A stretch of 64,000 bases of DNA from Glandiceps talaboti. Taxonomy: Eukaryota; Hemichordata; Enteropneusta; Spengelidae. This document shows positions 12,171-23,769 of this stretch, in pieces (within the stretch, counting starts at the first letter, position 1; each line of letters starts with the position of its first letter). The translations under genes and the position numbers were made by a program. The notes under the pieces are model-generated. The model did not search any database and was not told the origin of the DNA. It worked only from the letters and a program-made list of their open reading frames with translations. The stretch is from the NCBI RefSeq assembly GCF_964340395.1, contig NC_135557.1, forward strand, positions 21,355,225 to 21,419,224. Direction: 5' to 3'.

Positions 12171-13221
12171 AGTAGAAGATGAGGAGGTGGTGACTAGAGT
12201 ACAGTACATGTACAATGTTACTGACAAACTCTTCACAAGGGGTTTTAAATGTTAATTATAACCGTATACTCTTTATATATAGATTTATTACATTTAGCTA
12301 TCATGGAAAAATATTCTACAAATATAAAGATATCAATATTCATACAAAATAAATACTATTGTCACTAAAGTAATTAGGAAATGATTGGCCTTTCATACAC
12401 TACTAAAAGTATTCATTCATCAAGGATTATACTATCTCTGATATAGAAATTTGATGAAATATTTCTTTACATTTTTGTTGAAAAGAATAGATCGTTGTTT
12501 ACATCAACTTTTAAAAGAATTTTTGACCGCCAAACACAAGTACAAACACTGTTTGCTTAGAATATACTTGCCAAGTATTTAGTTTAGAAGATATAGAAAT
12601 CCAAAAAATGAAAAATTATTTAAAAAGGAGCTTGTTTTTGGCCATAAATATGATGTATATAATTTGCTATCACTGTATTATGAGGTCTGACGAGTTGAGG
12701 TCTAGTTTCCAGTCCTGACTCTAGAGGGCGCACTACAACATAACGTGACTGCTACTCCAGGGTTGCCTAAAATATCACACTGAACCACACAGACATTGTA
12801 TATCAAAATTTAACATTTCACTCGTGTTCTAAGTAATATTTCAAGAAAGATATAATTTGATATAAGTGTATACAGATGTAGTGGAGATGGTATTGCATTC
12901 TGCCATAAAATATACATTGGTTTTTATTATTTTTTCCCCTGCTTCCCGATAAAATCAATTCAAATGAAAAAGCAACTTTCCTGATATTCAATTGTATGGT
13001 ATATGTTCCTTTTTTTTGGTCAAAAAATTACAATTCCAACTGTGTTTTTTCAGTAAAAATTAAAATTACAATACAAGAACAAATGAACACATTTATGCTA
13101 ATTATTTAAACATACCATGTACATGGAATTCTCAGAATACAACATAAACCATACCTTACTATTTTATACCTAACTAAAAATCTAAGCAGCAAACCAATAA
13201 ATACAAATTGTATCTTCTATA

Positions 13222-13455
13222 ATCCAATTGGATAGTATAGTAGTTACATGGGTTCGTGAGGACTGTTCAGCCAATCAAATGACAGTAATAATCCAAGTAG
13301 ATCCAATGTATTAAAATTACTCAGGTTCAAAGGTCAAATAAAGACAGTAAGCACCAATCAAATCACAGTAATAATCCAAGTAGATCCATTGTATTATAAT
13401 TACATGGGTTCAAAGATCAAATAAGGACAGTAAGCACCAATCAAATCACAAGAGC
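13222..13455. repeat. Tandem repeat, unit about 83 bp, three copies
   Basis: GATCCAATGTATTATAATTA, CATGGGTTCAAAGGTCAAAT, AAGGACAGTAAGCACCAATC and AAATCACAGTAATAATCCAA repeat nearly three times. The unit includes a nuclear-receptor-like GGTTCAAAGGTCA (intact only in one unit) and a CCAAT pentamer. Confidence 0.65.
13324..13336 (+). promoter_or_regulatory. DR1-like motif
   Basis: GGTTCAAAGGTCA fits RGKTCA-A-RGKTCA. It lies in an 83-bp tandem unit; the next unit has AAGATCA instead, so only one copy is intact. Confidence 0.2.
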
Positions 13456-13811
13456 AATCCCTAGTCACAAGATAGAGGAATGGTTAGGCAATGTTCTGTT
13501 TGCTAACTTTTCCAACAAATGATTGAAATTTGACGACAGCTAAATTACTGCAGTACAAAGTTGACTATTTGGTAAATAAATTGCTTGTTGAGGATTCTTT
13601 GCATCAATTTAATCCAAAATGTATTCAAGTTCAAGAATGTGATGTGTTCCTTGTCAATAATTACCAGAATCTAACATTACAAGATTTTTTTATTTGACAT
13701 TTTTTACTGCATCTTATATTCCATGGGACAATTATTCCATATGTAACAAAGCGCCCTTCGCTAACTAAAAGATTCGCAAACAGTTTCCTCTTGAGCGTCT
13801 CATTGTACAAG

Positions 13812-13824
13812 GGGTCAAAGGTCA
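13812..13824 (+). promoter_or_regulatory. DR1 nuclear-receptor-type motif
   Basis: GGGTCAAAGGTCA is a near-ideal DR1, 488 bp from the DR1-like site at 13324 and outside the tandem repeat. Confidence 0.3.
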
Positions 13825-14234
13825 TATGAGGACTTCATCTAACCATTGCAGTACTTATAACATATTGTAAATAAGGGAACACTTCATTAGGAGGTAATAA
13901 AGTCAAAGTGTGAAGAGACAGTCAACCTGCAAATGACACTATTATGGATTCAATGGAAATTCCTGGGGATATAATTCAATATTTTCAAGGGTCACCTCGA
14001 ATTGTGATGCTATTATCAGCTTTTACAACACTGTAAATGATGATAGATAGCTGATAGCCATGGGGTAATCACATCGGACAAAACACACTAATGAGAGCTA
14101 TTTCAAATACAGTTAACATAAATTGTTGCCGTGGCGCCAGGAACTGATATAAGTTTATAGAACACGCTTTGATGTGAAATAGAAGTTTGATGGAATATGG
14201 TGTTACAGCTGTTACTGTGTATACTTGTAGTCTG

Positions 14235-14550
14235 CATACAGTATTTAGTGTATACATAATGTATGCTATACTATAAACCTCTGTAGCGACAAGGGTGGGG
14301 GGGGGGTTACACAGCTGTACAGTATTTTAGTATATATATAATGTATGCTATACTAGAGACCTCTGTATCTACAAGGGTGAGTGTGTGTGTGTGTGTGTGT
14401 GGGGGGGGGTTATACAGCTGTACAGTATTTAGTGTATACATATATGTAAATACTGGTATACTATAAACCTCTATATATAAGGGTGAGTGTGTGTGGGGGT
14501 GGGGGGTACACAGCTTTACAGTATTTTAGTGTATACATGTATGCAAGTAT
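14235..14550. repeat. Tandem repeat, unit about 110 bp, three copies
   Basis: AGTGTATACATAATGTATGC, TATACTATAAACCTCTGTA, CAAGGGTGAGTGTGTG, a G run and ACAGCTGTACAGTATTT recur three times. Each unit carries its own GT tract and a run of 8-11 G on the plus strand. Confidence 0.7.
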
Positions 14551-15139
14551 ACTATATATACTTAATATACTAAACAAAAACAATAGCAAACAGATTATGA
14601 ACAATCTTAAATTGGAAGCAGTAATGGTTTGAATAGCATTGCAATGAATAACATAGTTGGTAATTTGTGTTCTGACCATAGCCTTAGATGCTCCCCCATG
14701 AACAACATGAAACAACCATTATGGCATAGCTATTAAAGTCAGTTTTTGGACGAAAATTCTGACACCATTGTTGGGACGTGAGTGAGATAGCAAAGAGGTG
14801 AAGCAAATGATGATGTAGGGAGATAAGAGAAAGAGAAAATGAACAAAGTTTAATGACATCACAGATGAAATGACTGACTTGCTGAGTAAGTACTTCACAG
14901 GTAATCAGCTTCATATCATTACAATTCCGTGCAATGTATCTACAACTCAATGTATCTCAGTTTACCCTGCGGCACTTTACAGTAGACAAGTACATCCCAG
15001 CATGCACTGCATTAGACAATTTATCTCTCAGCATGTCCATTTTCACACCTTGACTATTTCTATGCAAAGACCTTGTACAAGTCACACACTTTATTAATTG
15101 ACATAGTCAGCCATTTCATCTAGGTGGTAAACATCAGCA

Positions 15140-17010
15140 TTAAGTGAACTTTATCAATTCATATACATTGTAAATTGACAAAATCAAGAATTCCACAAAC
15201 CTCTTAAGATGTGTAAATATTACTAATAGTTCACTAACAAATACACAAAACTTAACAAAATCAAGAATTCTGATTCCAAAAGCTTTTAAGATGTGTACAC
15301 ATTGCTGATAGTTCAATAAAGAATACAGAAAACTTGACCAAGGTAACAGTTTGAAAAGCCTTCATGATATGTAAATATTGTTAATAGTTAACATGAACAA
15401 TTCGTATACCTTGACATAATCAGCTGTTCCACAAACCTCTAAGATGTGTCAATATTGCTAATTGTTAACTTGAACAGTTCACATCACTTCACAAAGATAA
15501 CATTCCAAAAACCTCTAAGATGTGTCAATATTGCTGATAGTTAACTTGAACAATTCACATCACTTTGACACAGATAACATTCCAAAAACATCCACAATAT
15601 GTAAATGTTGCTAATTGTTAACTTGAACAATTCACATCACTTGACAAAGATAACGTTCCTAAAACCTCTAAGATGTTAATATTGTTGATAGTTAACTTGA
15701 ACAATTCACATCACTTGACACAGATAACATTCCAAAAACATCCACGATATGTAAATGTTGCTAATATTGAACATGAACTATCAACATCACATCAAATCAA
15801 ATTCTGCTAAGTGAGTCTAATAGCCTATGTGATGCTCATTAGTGAAAAAGGCGACCAAGTACATCAATGAATGGTTCAAGGATAAGTATGTAGATACTAC
15901 AAATTCAAAAATAATATACAACTACTGCACTAATGAACAGAGGTATAAGTTGACAGTTTAGTTCCATATTACCGTAGTATGAAAAAATAGTGCTTTCAGA
16001 TGAGGTGAAATCCATAACGTTTAACAAAAATGCATTTAAGAACCATTTATGATCTCAGTTCAGTTTCTTGCTGCCAGACTCGTGACTATAGTCCCTAAGC
16101 TTTGTATGCCGAGTTGCGCAGCCACAAAAAGAGAGGAACTTGTCACTCTCTTCTCGTGGCTAAGCCGCTCGGTATAAAAAGATTAGGGACGATAGTCATG
16201 AGTCTGGCAGCAAGACTGCAGTTCAGTTTGCTGTATGATGAAATACAAAAACAAAACTTTCAGATGAGGTAAAATCCACAGAGTTTAACAGACATGCCTC
16301 TAAGAATCACTTGTTATCTAAGTTTCAGTTTGTTGAACTCTGAAAATTGTGAAATTCAAATACCGTACATTCTATCAAGTTTTAGAAATTATGAGTGATC
16401 CAATTCATATTTGATTTACCCAAATTATAACACACAAGCAGTTCAAAGTTTTTTAGCATTGCGCTTTCAATATATTGATTAACTGAGTGACACCACATAC
16501 TGTGTTGTTAATTAAAATACATGATATGAGTAGCGTAAACAATTGTGACAAGCATTAAAAATGCTTTAGCTGTTGCCTATTGTACATATATTCCCAAAAA
16601 TGAACTTGGCCGGGAAATTCACATTATATGACAAAGTCAATTATTCCAAAACCTTCCTAGAAATGTAAATATCTTATTTCAAACAGAGAACCTGAACAAT
16701 TTATGTCATTAGACAAAGTCATCCATGTCACAATCCTTGTAGTCTTGTACTGATCCTGACAACCGTGTGAAGATAACGTAGTGTAAAATGGGAACACAGT
16801 TGTAAGGAATTAGATTGCAATCCTTGCAGATACTATGAACATCCCAAAAGTGAACTTGAAAAATTCACATTACATGAGAAAGTCAACCATCTCAAATGCC
16901 TCTAAGCTATGTAAACACTTTATTCCAAACAGAGAACTTGAACAGTTTTACACCATTTGACATTAATTGACCCATTTCACAATCCTTTCAGATACTGTAA
17001 ATATTCCCAA
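15140..17010. repeat. Old tandem array, unit about 75 bp
   Basis: Units of the form CCTCTAAGATGTGTCAATAT, GCTGATAGTTAACTTGAACA, ATTCACATCACTTGACAAAG and ATAACATTCCAAAAA recur about eight times to 15780. More diverged versions (AACTTGAA.AATTCACATTA, CAAAGTCAACCAT) return at 16600-17010. The middle holds a duplicated segment (TTTCAGATGAGGT.AAATCCA at 15998 and 16259) split by the foldback element at 16067. Confidence 0.65.
16067..16218. mobile_element. Foldback element with 11-bp flanking duplication
   Basis: Two arms of about 70 bp form an inverted repeat: CTTGCTGCCAGACTCGTGAC from 16067 and its near-complement ending GAGTCTGGCAGCAAG at 16214, with a very short loop near 16137-16145. CAGTTCAGTTT occurs directly on each side (16056-16066 and 16219-16229). 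Long inverted arms with a 9-11-bp target duplication resemble MULE/foldback transposons. The element splits a decayed tandem-repeat region, and the flanking repeat could partly be that array. Confidence 0.6.
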
Positions 17011-17429
17011 AAGTATGAACTTCAACAAATTCCATTTTTTTAATCATTTCAGTAAAAACCTCAGTTCAACGACCACCTCAAGTTACCCCTTGTATAAACT
17101 CCCAAGAGACCTCAATTCACTGAATTCACTTGACCAAATCAACCATTGGAAGGTTGGCCCTCTGGCTACTTATCATGTGACCTGATACCAAAATCTGATT
17201 GGCTGATAATTGAGCCCTGAAGCTCTTTTCTAAATATTCATTTTTTAAAAGACGTCAACAACAATTGCCGAGAGAAAAAAATTGAAAATTTGATGATAAC
17301 ATCAGTCAAGCGATGAATATGTTTTTTATAAAAACTGTTTTTCTGTGTTGCCTGACGTTTCTTCATTAATTATTCACAGTTCATATCTATACTACAGATA
17401 CAATGTTCTGTTATCTTACCAACAATCCA

Positions 17430-17443
17430 GTTACCATAGCAAC
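17430..17443 (+). promoter_or_regulatory. RFX X-box motif
   Basis: GTTACCATAGCAAC matches the full 14-base X-box pattern GTNRCC-AT-RGYAAC bound by RFX factors, which control ciliary genes in animals. No gene start is recognisable next to it. Confidence 0.35.
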
Positions 17444-18049
17444 AAAGAGATAACAAAAAGTAAAACTTATCAAAGAAAATGTTTCAATGACATACCTACA
17501 TACTGCTAACATAGGGTATATTCCACTTGTTTCTTAGAACATGACTGATCCATTTCAAATGAAAATAGGGGTGATCTCTATACATAACTGTTTTCATTTC
17601 ACTGCATGAAAATTAGCGTTTCCAGTTTCGTATACATGACGGTCACACAACAGAAATTGCCATTTCAGGATTTTTGGCAACTCCGTTGAGTGACTGCCAT
17701 GTACACGGAATCAGTACGCTTTCATTAGATATATATGACTTTATTCCCAGACACAAAATGATAATACAGGTCCATGAAGAGTATGTTAACATAAATAAAT
17801 AAACGGAAAGGGGATCAAAAAATAGTTGTCAATACATGTGACAATAATCAGAGTACAAATATTATCTGGGCATGTTCACCATTCCTTTGGATTTCTAACA
17901 TTTGCAAAGCTTCCACAAATAAAAAAAGGAAAGAAAAACTAAACAAAACGAAACAAAAACTGTTTACATAAAGATTTTGACTCGAAAAAGAAGAAAACAG
18001 ACAAAACACAGTGCAGTGTTTCTTACACAAACATTCCAGGATTCAGGTT

Positions 18050-18215
18050 GACTCCCATAATGCATCTCTCTAATGGCACATTTGCAGTACTTGATAATGA
18101 TGAAAATAGAATGATATCAGGTTGAATAGAATGACATTAGAATGACTCCCACAATGCATCTCTCTAATGGCACATTGGTAGTATTTGATAATGATGAACA
18201 TAGAATGAGAATGGT
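18050..18215. repeat. Tandem duplication, 92-bp unit
   Basis: GACTCCCATAATGCATCTCT, CTAATGGCACATTTGCAGTA and CTTGATAATGATGAAAATAG occur twice, offset by 92 bp. Confidence 0.7.
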
Positions 18216-18734
18216 GGAATTCTCAATAACAGTTCATAGTCATACAGCAGTGCATCATTCTAGATTGCTACAAATTGATGATAATAGAATATTCATTAAC
18301 TAATCATAAAATATACATGATTATTGTAAATATTATACAGATATGAAGAGGAATTTTCATGGACTCTGGGCTGAGTTAGAAAGAAATGAACACTTCCTTT
18401 CAAAAAGACGAATATGGTTTTTATAAAAACTATAACAAAAAAAATCTGGAAATAAAGAATTCCAAATATTTGCTGACACCACAAAATTGCTTACTATTGG
18501 TTAAAAATTTTAAAAACTGGGTTTCTTGTGAGTCACTACATTGTATGTGATAATTATGGGAACAATGAATTCTCAAGAGCCAAAAGAACTTGTTGTGTGT
18601 TAGTTATACGTCGTTTTATCTTTGAGTACATACTGGTCACAATGCTTGTGGTATAACACAATGTATTGAAGGTAACTATGTTTGTATATATCAACCTTGG
18701 TGAGTTATAAATGATGATGTAAATGTCACCATTG

Positions 18735-19085
18735 AAAGTCAAAATATCACAATTTTATCATCGTTGCAAACCACTGTCTGTTTTATGGCATCGTTCTTAA
18801 TGAGCCTCCCACTGGTTTTATTTCGAGGTGTAGCGGAAGAAATAACAGCGCTGGTTTGCAAGAATGCAATTTTATCAAAGCACGACATTTATACTGAAAG
18901 TCAAAGTATCACAATTTTATCAAAATACGACACTACTGAAAGTCATTTTATCTTTAACACTGATGGTTAAAATTACACAATTTTATCAAAAACCCGACAC
19001 CACTGTAAATGAAAATATCACAATTTTATCAAATACGTCAACACTGACAGTCAAAATATCACAATTTTATCAACATTATGAATAA
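18735..19085. repeat. Tandem repeat around ATATCACAATTTTATCA
   Basis: The phrase AAATATCACAATTTTATCAA with a following GACAC/ACTG segment recurs six or so times at 40-60 bp intervals. MITE H copy 2 is inserted in the first unit. Confidence 0.65.
18759..18867 (+). mobile_element. hAT-type MITE, family H, copy 2
   Basis: The left end is CATCGTTGCAAACCA and the right end TGGTTTGCAAGAATGC, with the family's internal sequence TTTTATGGCATCGTTCTTAA and GAGCCTCCCACTGG. The flanks AATTTTAT (18751-18758 and 18868-18875) match perfectly. The target is one unit of a tandem repeat (ATATCACAATTTTATCA), so the insertion is younger than that array, although the repeated target makes the duplication slightly less decisive here. 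Confidence 0.75.
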
Positions 19086-19849
19086 CAACAACAAAACTGT
19101 AAAGTTTACAGGAACAAGTTACTGCAGGGTGATCTTTTTAATGTTTTTGAAGGCCACAGTCTGTCTGTCTGGTAGATTTTGGAGAAATCCAAGGACAGCA
19201 AACAAAGTCAGTGATGGAACCTAAATAAAGTATGTTGCATAAATTTATCATTTTTATACTACTTTCAAGAAGTCTATTTCATTACAATCACTTGACAAAA
19301 GATAAAAATTCCCAAGTCTCATCATACGAGCAATAACTGGAGAAAAGACTGACAGTAGACAACTAACTAACATATGCCATATGCAGTATTATCCACGATG
19401 TGAAATATTGAAATGTCAACATTGCAGTTTGTTGGATTCCTGAAACATAATAAATGTTTTTTCACCCTATTTGTCCGTTGTACTCTTCTTATCATGTCAA
19501 CTTTACCATTTCTACAGGTGTGAGGACAACACAAACACATTAAAAGTTGAAAAGAAGACTACAGCTGACCTTGTATGAGTTGATATAGCTTTAAAGAGAC
19601 ACAAAAGTTTGAAGGTTCTAACACCTCGTTTACACTTTCTGTGTTATTAGCTTTATACACTACGATAGTTTCCAAGATGACATCCATCAAACCACAAGTC
19701 AACACAGAGACAATTTTACCGTGTGAGCTGAGGACAACATTTCACCTTTTTATGTCTATTTATCTTACTCTTACAACAGAATGCTCTCATCACAGAGAAA
19801 CTACTACTGAAAGTGTCAAAACTTACAGTGAATGTTGCATGACGTTGGT

Positions 19850-20575
19850 ACTTTGTTGCTAGTATTGGTACATTGTTGCCAGCATTGCTACACTGTTGCC
19901 AGCATTGGTACATTGTTGCCAGCATTGGTACATTGTTACCAGCATTGGTACACTGTCACAGATATTGATACATTGTTGTGAATACAGTGTTGTTGGCATT
20001 GATACAGTGTTGCTGGTATTGGTACAGTGTTGCTAGTATCGGCAGTGTTGGTACAGTGTAGCTAGTATTGGTTGTGTTGTTGGTATTGGTATGTTGGTGT
20101 TGGTACAGTATTGGCAGAGTGTTGCTAGTATTAGTACAGTTTTTGTCCAGTGTTGCTAGTATTGGCATAGTGTTGGCACAGTGTTGCTAGTATTGGCACA
20201 GTGTTGCTAGTATTGGTACAGTGTTGCTAGTATTGGTACAGTTTTGGTACAGTGTTGCTAGTATTGGCATAGTGTTTGTACAATGTTGTTAGTATTGGCA
20301 CAGTGCTGCTAGCATTACAAGCAGCTGCTATTAAATGTTGCTAGTATTTAGTATACATGTAAAGTTGATAGTTGCTACAATGTTGCTAGTATACAGAGTT
20401 GATAGTTGCTTATGTTGGTAATATTTACTTTAGAGTTGATAGTTGCTATAATGTTGCTAGTATTTACTATAGAGTTGATAGTTGCTACAATGTTGCTAAT
20501 GTTTACTATAGAGTTGATAGTTGCTATAATGTTGATAGTATTTACTACAGAGTTGATAGCTGCTACAAAGTTTGA
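19850..20575. repeat. Tandem repeats of GTTGCTAGTATTGGTACAGT type
   Basis: A 20-21-bp unit (GTTGCTAGTATTGGTACAGT and variants) fills 19850-20330. From 20360 it gives way to a roughly 40-bp unit (AGAGTTGATAGTTGCTACAA followed by TGTTGCTAGTATTTACTAT) in about five copies. The two share GTTGCTAGTAT, so the second probably derives from the first. The strand bias (G/T-rich plus strand) is strong. Confidence 0.75.
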
Positions 20576-20884
20576 AGCAACCAAGTGAACAATAAAACTC
20601 TCCTTCAGGGATAAGACCCAATTAAAGGCTATAATTGACGTTTATTGCTATCACCCTATAAATCAACTTTAGAAATACAGAAATAATTGGTTTTAAAACT
20701 TGACTCTCAGATCATTGTCAATTATTGTCATTGTCCAATCACAGTGAATGGTGTCTTTTTAACAAAGATCATTGCAGTGTTAGGCTACTAAGACTTGTTG
20801 TCATGGTGATATTACTAAAAAAGTTTAAATCTCCCCAAGGCATACAAGTATTAAATCGTCATATAGTTCTTTCAATGTAGTTAC

Positions 20885-20960
20885 AGGGCCGGACACCGTC
20901 AACTCAAATCAATGTGGCTAAGGGCTGGACGCTGTCACCTCAAATCAGTGTGGCTATATA
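20885..20960. repeat. Short tandem duplication, about 36 bp
   Basis: GGGCCGGACACCGTCAACTC and AAATCAATGTGGCTA are followed by a second copy, GGGCTGGACGCTGTCACCTC and AAATCAGTGTGGCTA. Confidence 0.7.
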
Positions 20961-21665
20961 CTATCAGCTCATATAACTCAGAATTAAAGTTTATGGTTGT
21001 GATTCACATATAAACCAAGCCGTGCGAAAGAAAATGACGGCCTAGAAAGGTCTGCAGAAGACGTCCAAGCTATGTAAAAGAAAATGATCAAGGCCTAGTT
21101 AAGTCAGAGCTGAAGAATTGTAATAAGATTACGGTTTTGTTAGTGCAGTGAATACCACATATTAACTACTTTTCTATACAGACTGTCTACTGGGTAAACA
21201 CACTGTACTGCTACAAGTAAACACATCATATAAGTCTGCTTTGTCTGACTATAATCCATTAAGAAAGTTATCACAGCAATGAAGTCTATTTTCCATAGAC
21301 CAGGATTGTGTGGGTTTTTTTTTTATTGGATTGCTTAGAAAACTAGTGATGAAAAGACAAGTGTGTGACATCTGTTTCTTTCAATGTCTGACTTCCATGT
21401 GTACACATTTTAACATGTCCGTGCTGAAAGCTATCTTACAATTTAAACTTAATTGCAATAAATTCTCAAGACATTGAAGTAAATGTTGACAAATTGACTT
21501 ACTTGCGATAACAACTGAACATTAATGTTGCTACTAGACTTCTGACATCCAAAAGGGCAGTCAATATATTTACACTCAATATACTAAACTCCATAATAAC
21601 TATATACATACCTCAATGTTCTACTCTGATAAGTTTGGTCTGACTTGCTTATAAACTAAAACTAA

Positions 21666-21775
21666 TGTTCAATGTGGTAGATTACACAAGTGAGTGAATG
21701 TGGTTTAGTACAGATATAATCACCCTGTAAACATAATGGAAGTTCCCAAAAATGTACACTGCAATATCATGGAAG
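21666..21775. repeat. Dispersed repeat, copy 1 of 2
   Basis: It shares TTCAATGTGGTAGATTACAC exactly with 33452 onward, and then looser matches (AGTG.GTGA, GTAATCAC / ATAATCAC, GTAAACAT, CCCAAAA..TACACTG) for about 110 bp. Confidence 0.4.
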
Positions 21776-22204
21776 TCATCAGAAAGGCATCCCTAATGTG
21801 AAATAGGCCTCTCTGAAATTTGCCATGGAGGGATTCTACTTCCTGTCCATGTATACCTTTGTGGGTATACATGGTGTAGGTTACTCAGTTAAACATAGAG
21901 CATGGCTGCCCACCCCCCTCCCCCCCCCCCCCCCCCCGACGTCTACACTACGAAAAACATCCCTGATTTTCACTTCTACAGAATACCAAGGGACAAAGCT
22001 GTTATGAAACAGTAAAATGAGTTGATGATAACTACAATTTGAACGAGGGCGCTGTATTTCCTAATTGCAGTCTGGAATGGCATATTAAATCAAAAAACAG
22101 CAAATAACTTACATCAGCATGAGTGTTTTATCTATCTTTATATAGTAAACTGAGACCTCGATTGTTAGAGTTGTAATTTCCATGCTTGTCAGATAAAGTT
22201 TTTT

Positions 22205-22350
22205 TAAATTTATTTCCATGTATTGTTGTAGGTCTATTCTATCTATAAGTATTACAGTATTAACAGATTGAAATTGGGATTTCATTGGGGTCCTGCATTT
22301 TGGGTATGGACCCAAAGTCAATTTGATTTGGACATATTGCACTGTATAGT
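22205..22350. repeat. Dispersed repeat family C, copy 2
   Basis: It shares GGTCTATTCTATCTATAAGT, the GACCCAAAGTCAATTTGATT block and the downstream ATATTGCA with the 51.2 kb copy. Confidence 0.5.
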
Positions 22351-22557
22351 AACACTACTACACAAATATGCTTACTCACAGGAGATTCAATACTGTTCAG
22401 GGTGTCTGTAAAATCATCATATTTAAGAAAACAGTTTCAAAAATTATTTCAGTTTTATCTTTAAAAAAACTACAAACTTATATTAGCATACCCCTGTAAA
22501 AGGTGTTATAATTTCCCATATACATTTCATACCACTTTTTATGTAAATTACAGTCTT

Positions 22558-22811
22558 CAATAGGGAACTTGCAAACCTGCCATGTTGAATGTTGCATCAT
22601 GGGAAATGTGATAATAAATACTAATGAATTTGTATTGTAAACAATACTGTTACATTGTTTGCAACCACAAATGATCACTTCATAGTTACCCTGATCATTG
22701 TGGGAGGTTTTTTTTATCGGTAGCTCCAGATTAGGTATTACGATAACCACAGATAATCCCATAGTCCTTTGCATCTGAGCATGCTCAGTCTGGATTGCAA
22801 GTTCCCTATTT
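22558..22811 (+). mobile_element. 252-bp MITE, family M, copy 2
   Basis: The copy has a perfect 16-bp inverted repeat, AATAGGGAACTTGCAA at the left and its complement TTGCAAGTTCCCTATT at the right. It is co-linear with the 9.73 kb copy, with scattered substitutions and one single-base gap. It has no coding capacity; the minus-strand ORF that crosses it (22478-22819) is incidental. Confidence 0.75.
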
Positions 22812-23179
22812 GTTGTCACCTCGCACTGTACATTGTCACTATGTCAACACTATTTCTTAAGGTCTATGGCTTCCACAAGACTAATGTTTGCAATTTGCAT
22901 TTTTACTTCTATGGCTTAATACCAGGCTTAGTGATTTGCATACAATTTATAATATGTTTATGGCTTCCTTTTCTCGTTACAAGTAAATGATGGCAAATAG
23001 ACCCAGAAGGATAGAATGGGGTATTGGAATAACAGAGAAGACAGAAAAATGAACACTGATACAAATATATGGAATGGAGTGATGGAGAAATGGATATTGA
23101 AGCATGCACACATGCCGGGCAAAATGTACATTAGAATAATTTACCTTATATTGGACTATGGTACTCTACATATCTTTAA

Positions 23180-23425
23180 CAGACTGATTGATTGATTGGT
23201 TGGTTGATTAATTGGTTGATTGATTGGGTGGTTAATTGACTGATTGGTTGGTTTGTTGGTTGATTGATTCGTTGGTTGGTTAGTTGGTTGGACTTTGATT
23301 GATTGGTTGGTTGGTTGGTTGGTTATAGTTGGTTGGACTTTGATTGATTGGTTGGTTGATTAATTGATTGGTTTGTTGGGTTGGTTGGTTGGTTGGATGA
23401 TTGCTGATCGATTGATAGACTGATT
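23180..23425. repeat. Tetranucleotide tract of TTGG/TTGA/TGAT units
   Basis: Long imperfect runs of TGATTGATTGGTTGG type, with a duplicated block GTTGGACTTTGATTGATTGG (23288 and 23332). Confidence 0.9.
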
Positions 23426-23769
23426 GATTTAGTAAATTCAAAATTAGCCACATACAGATTTTTACAGATAGGTTTATCCATGAGTCTTTATTAGCAATGC
23501 ACATCGATGTGACATTTGCATAATTGATACAGATAACACGTAGCAGTTCTGAATCTAATTGTCTACAAGGTAATCAGAATTGTGTAATCTAAATTAATCA
23601 CAAACAATACTCATTAACAATATATCTTCATTATTAACACTGTACAAGTATCCTGTTCAAGTCCTTCACAACACTTGAGATGAGTTTGTCACTTACACTG
23701 TCTGGAGATGTGACTGTAAGCTAACACCAGGTTTTAGTTGGAGACTGTTAGCTAAAACCTGTCTGTCCA

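Larger units (their letters stand above)
10500..13200. other. No gene recognised
   Basis: AT-rich single-copy-looking sequence with the acceptor-like tracts at 10.75-10.83 kb, a poly-C run (10868), a poly-G run (11839) and the quadruplex motif. Short ORFs look random. Confidence 0.5.
20600..22200. other. No gene recognised
   Basis: It contains a 36-bp duplication (20885), a dispersed repeat copy (21666) and a poly-C tract (about 21920-21938). Otherwise nothing was identified. Confidence 0.5.

Noticed and set aside
12721-12731. CTAGAGGGCGC as a CTCF site
   Set aside because: Only the core matches and similar AGGGCGC words occur at 22045 and 28562; too short to call.
22478-22819. 113-codon minus-strand ORF
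   Set aside because: Most of it lies inside MITE M copy 2; the matching copy at 9.7 kb does not preserve the frame.
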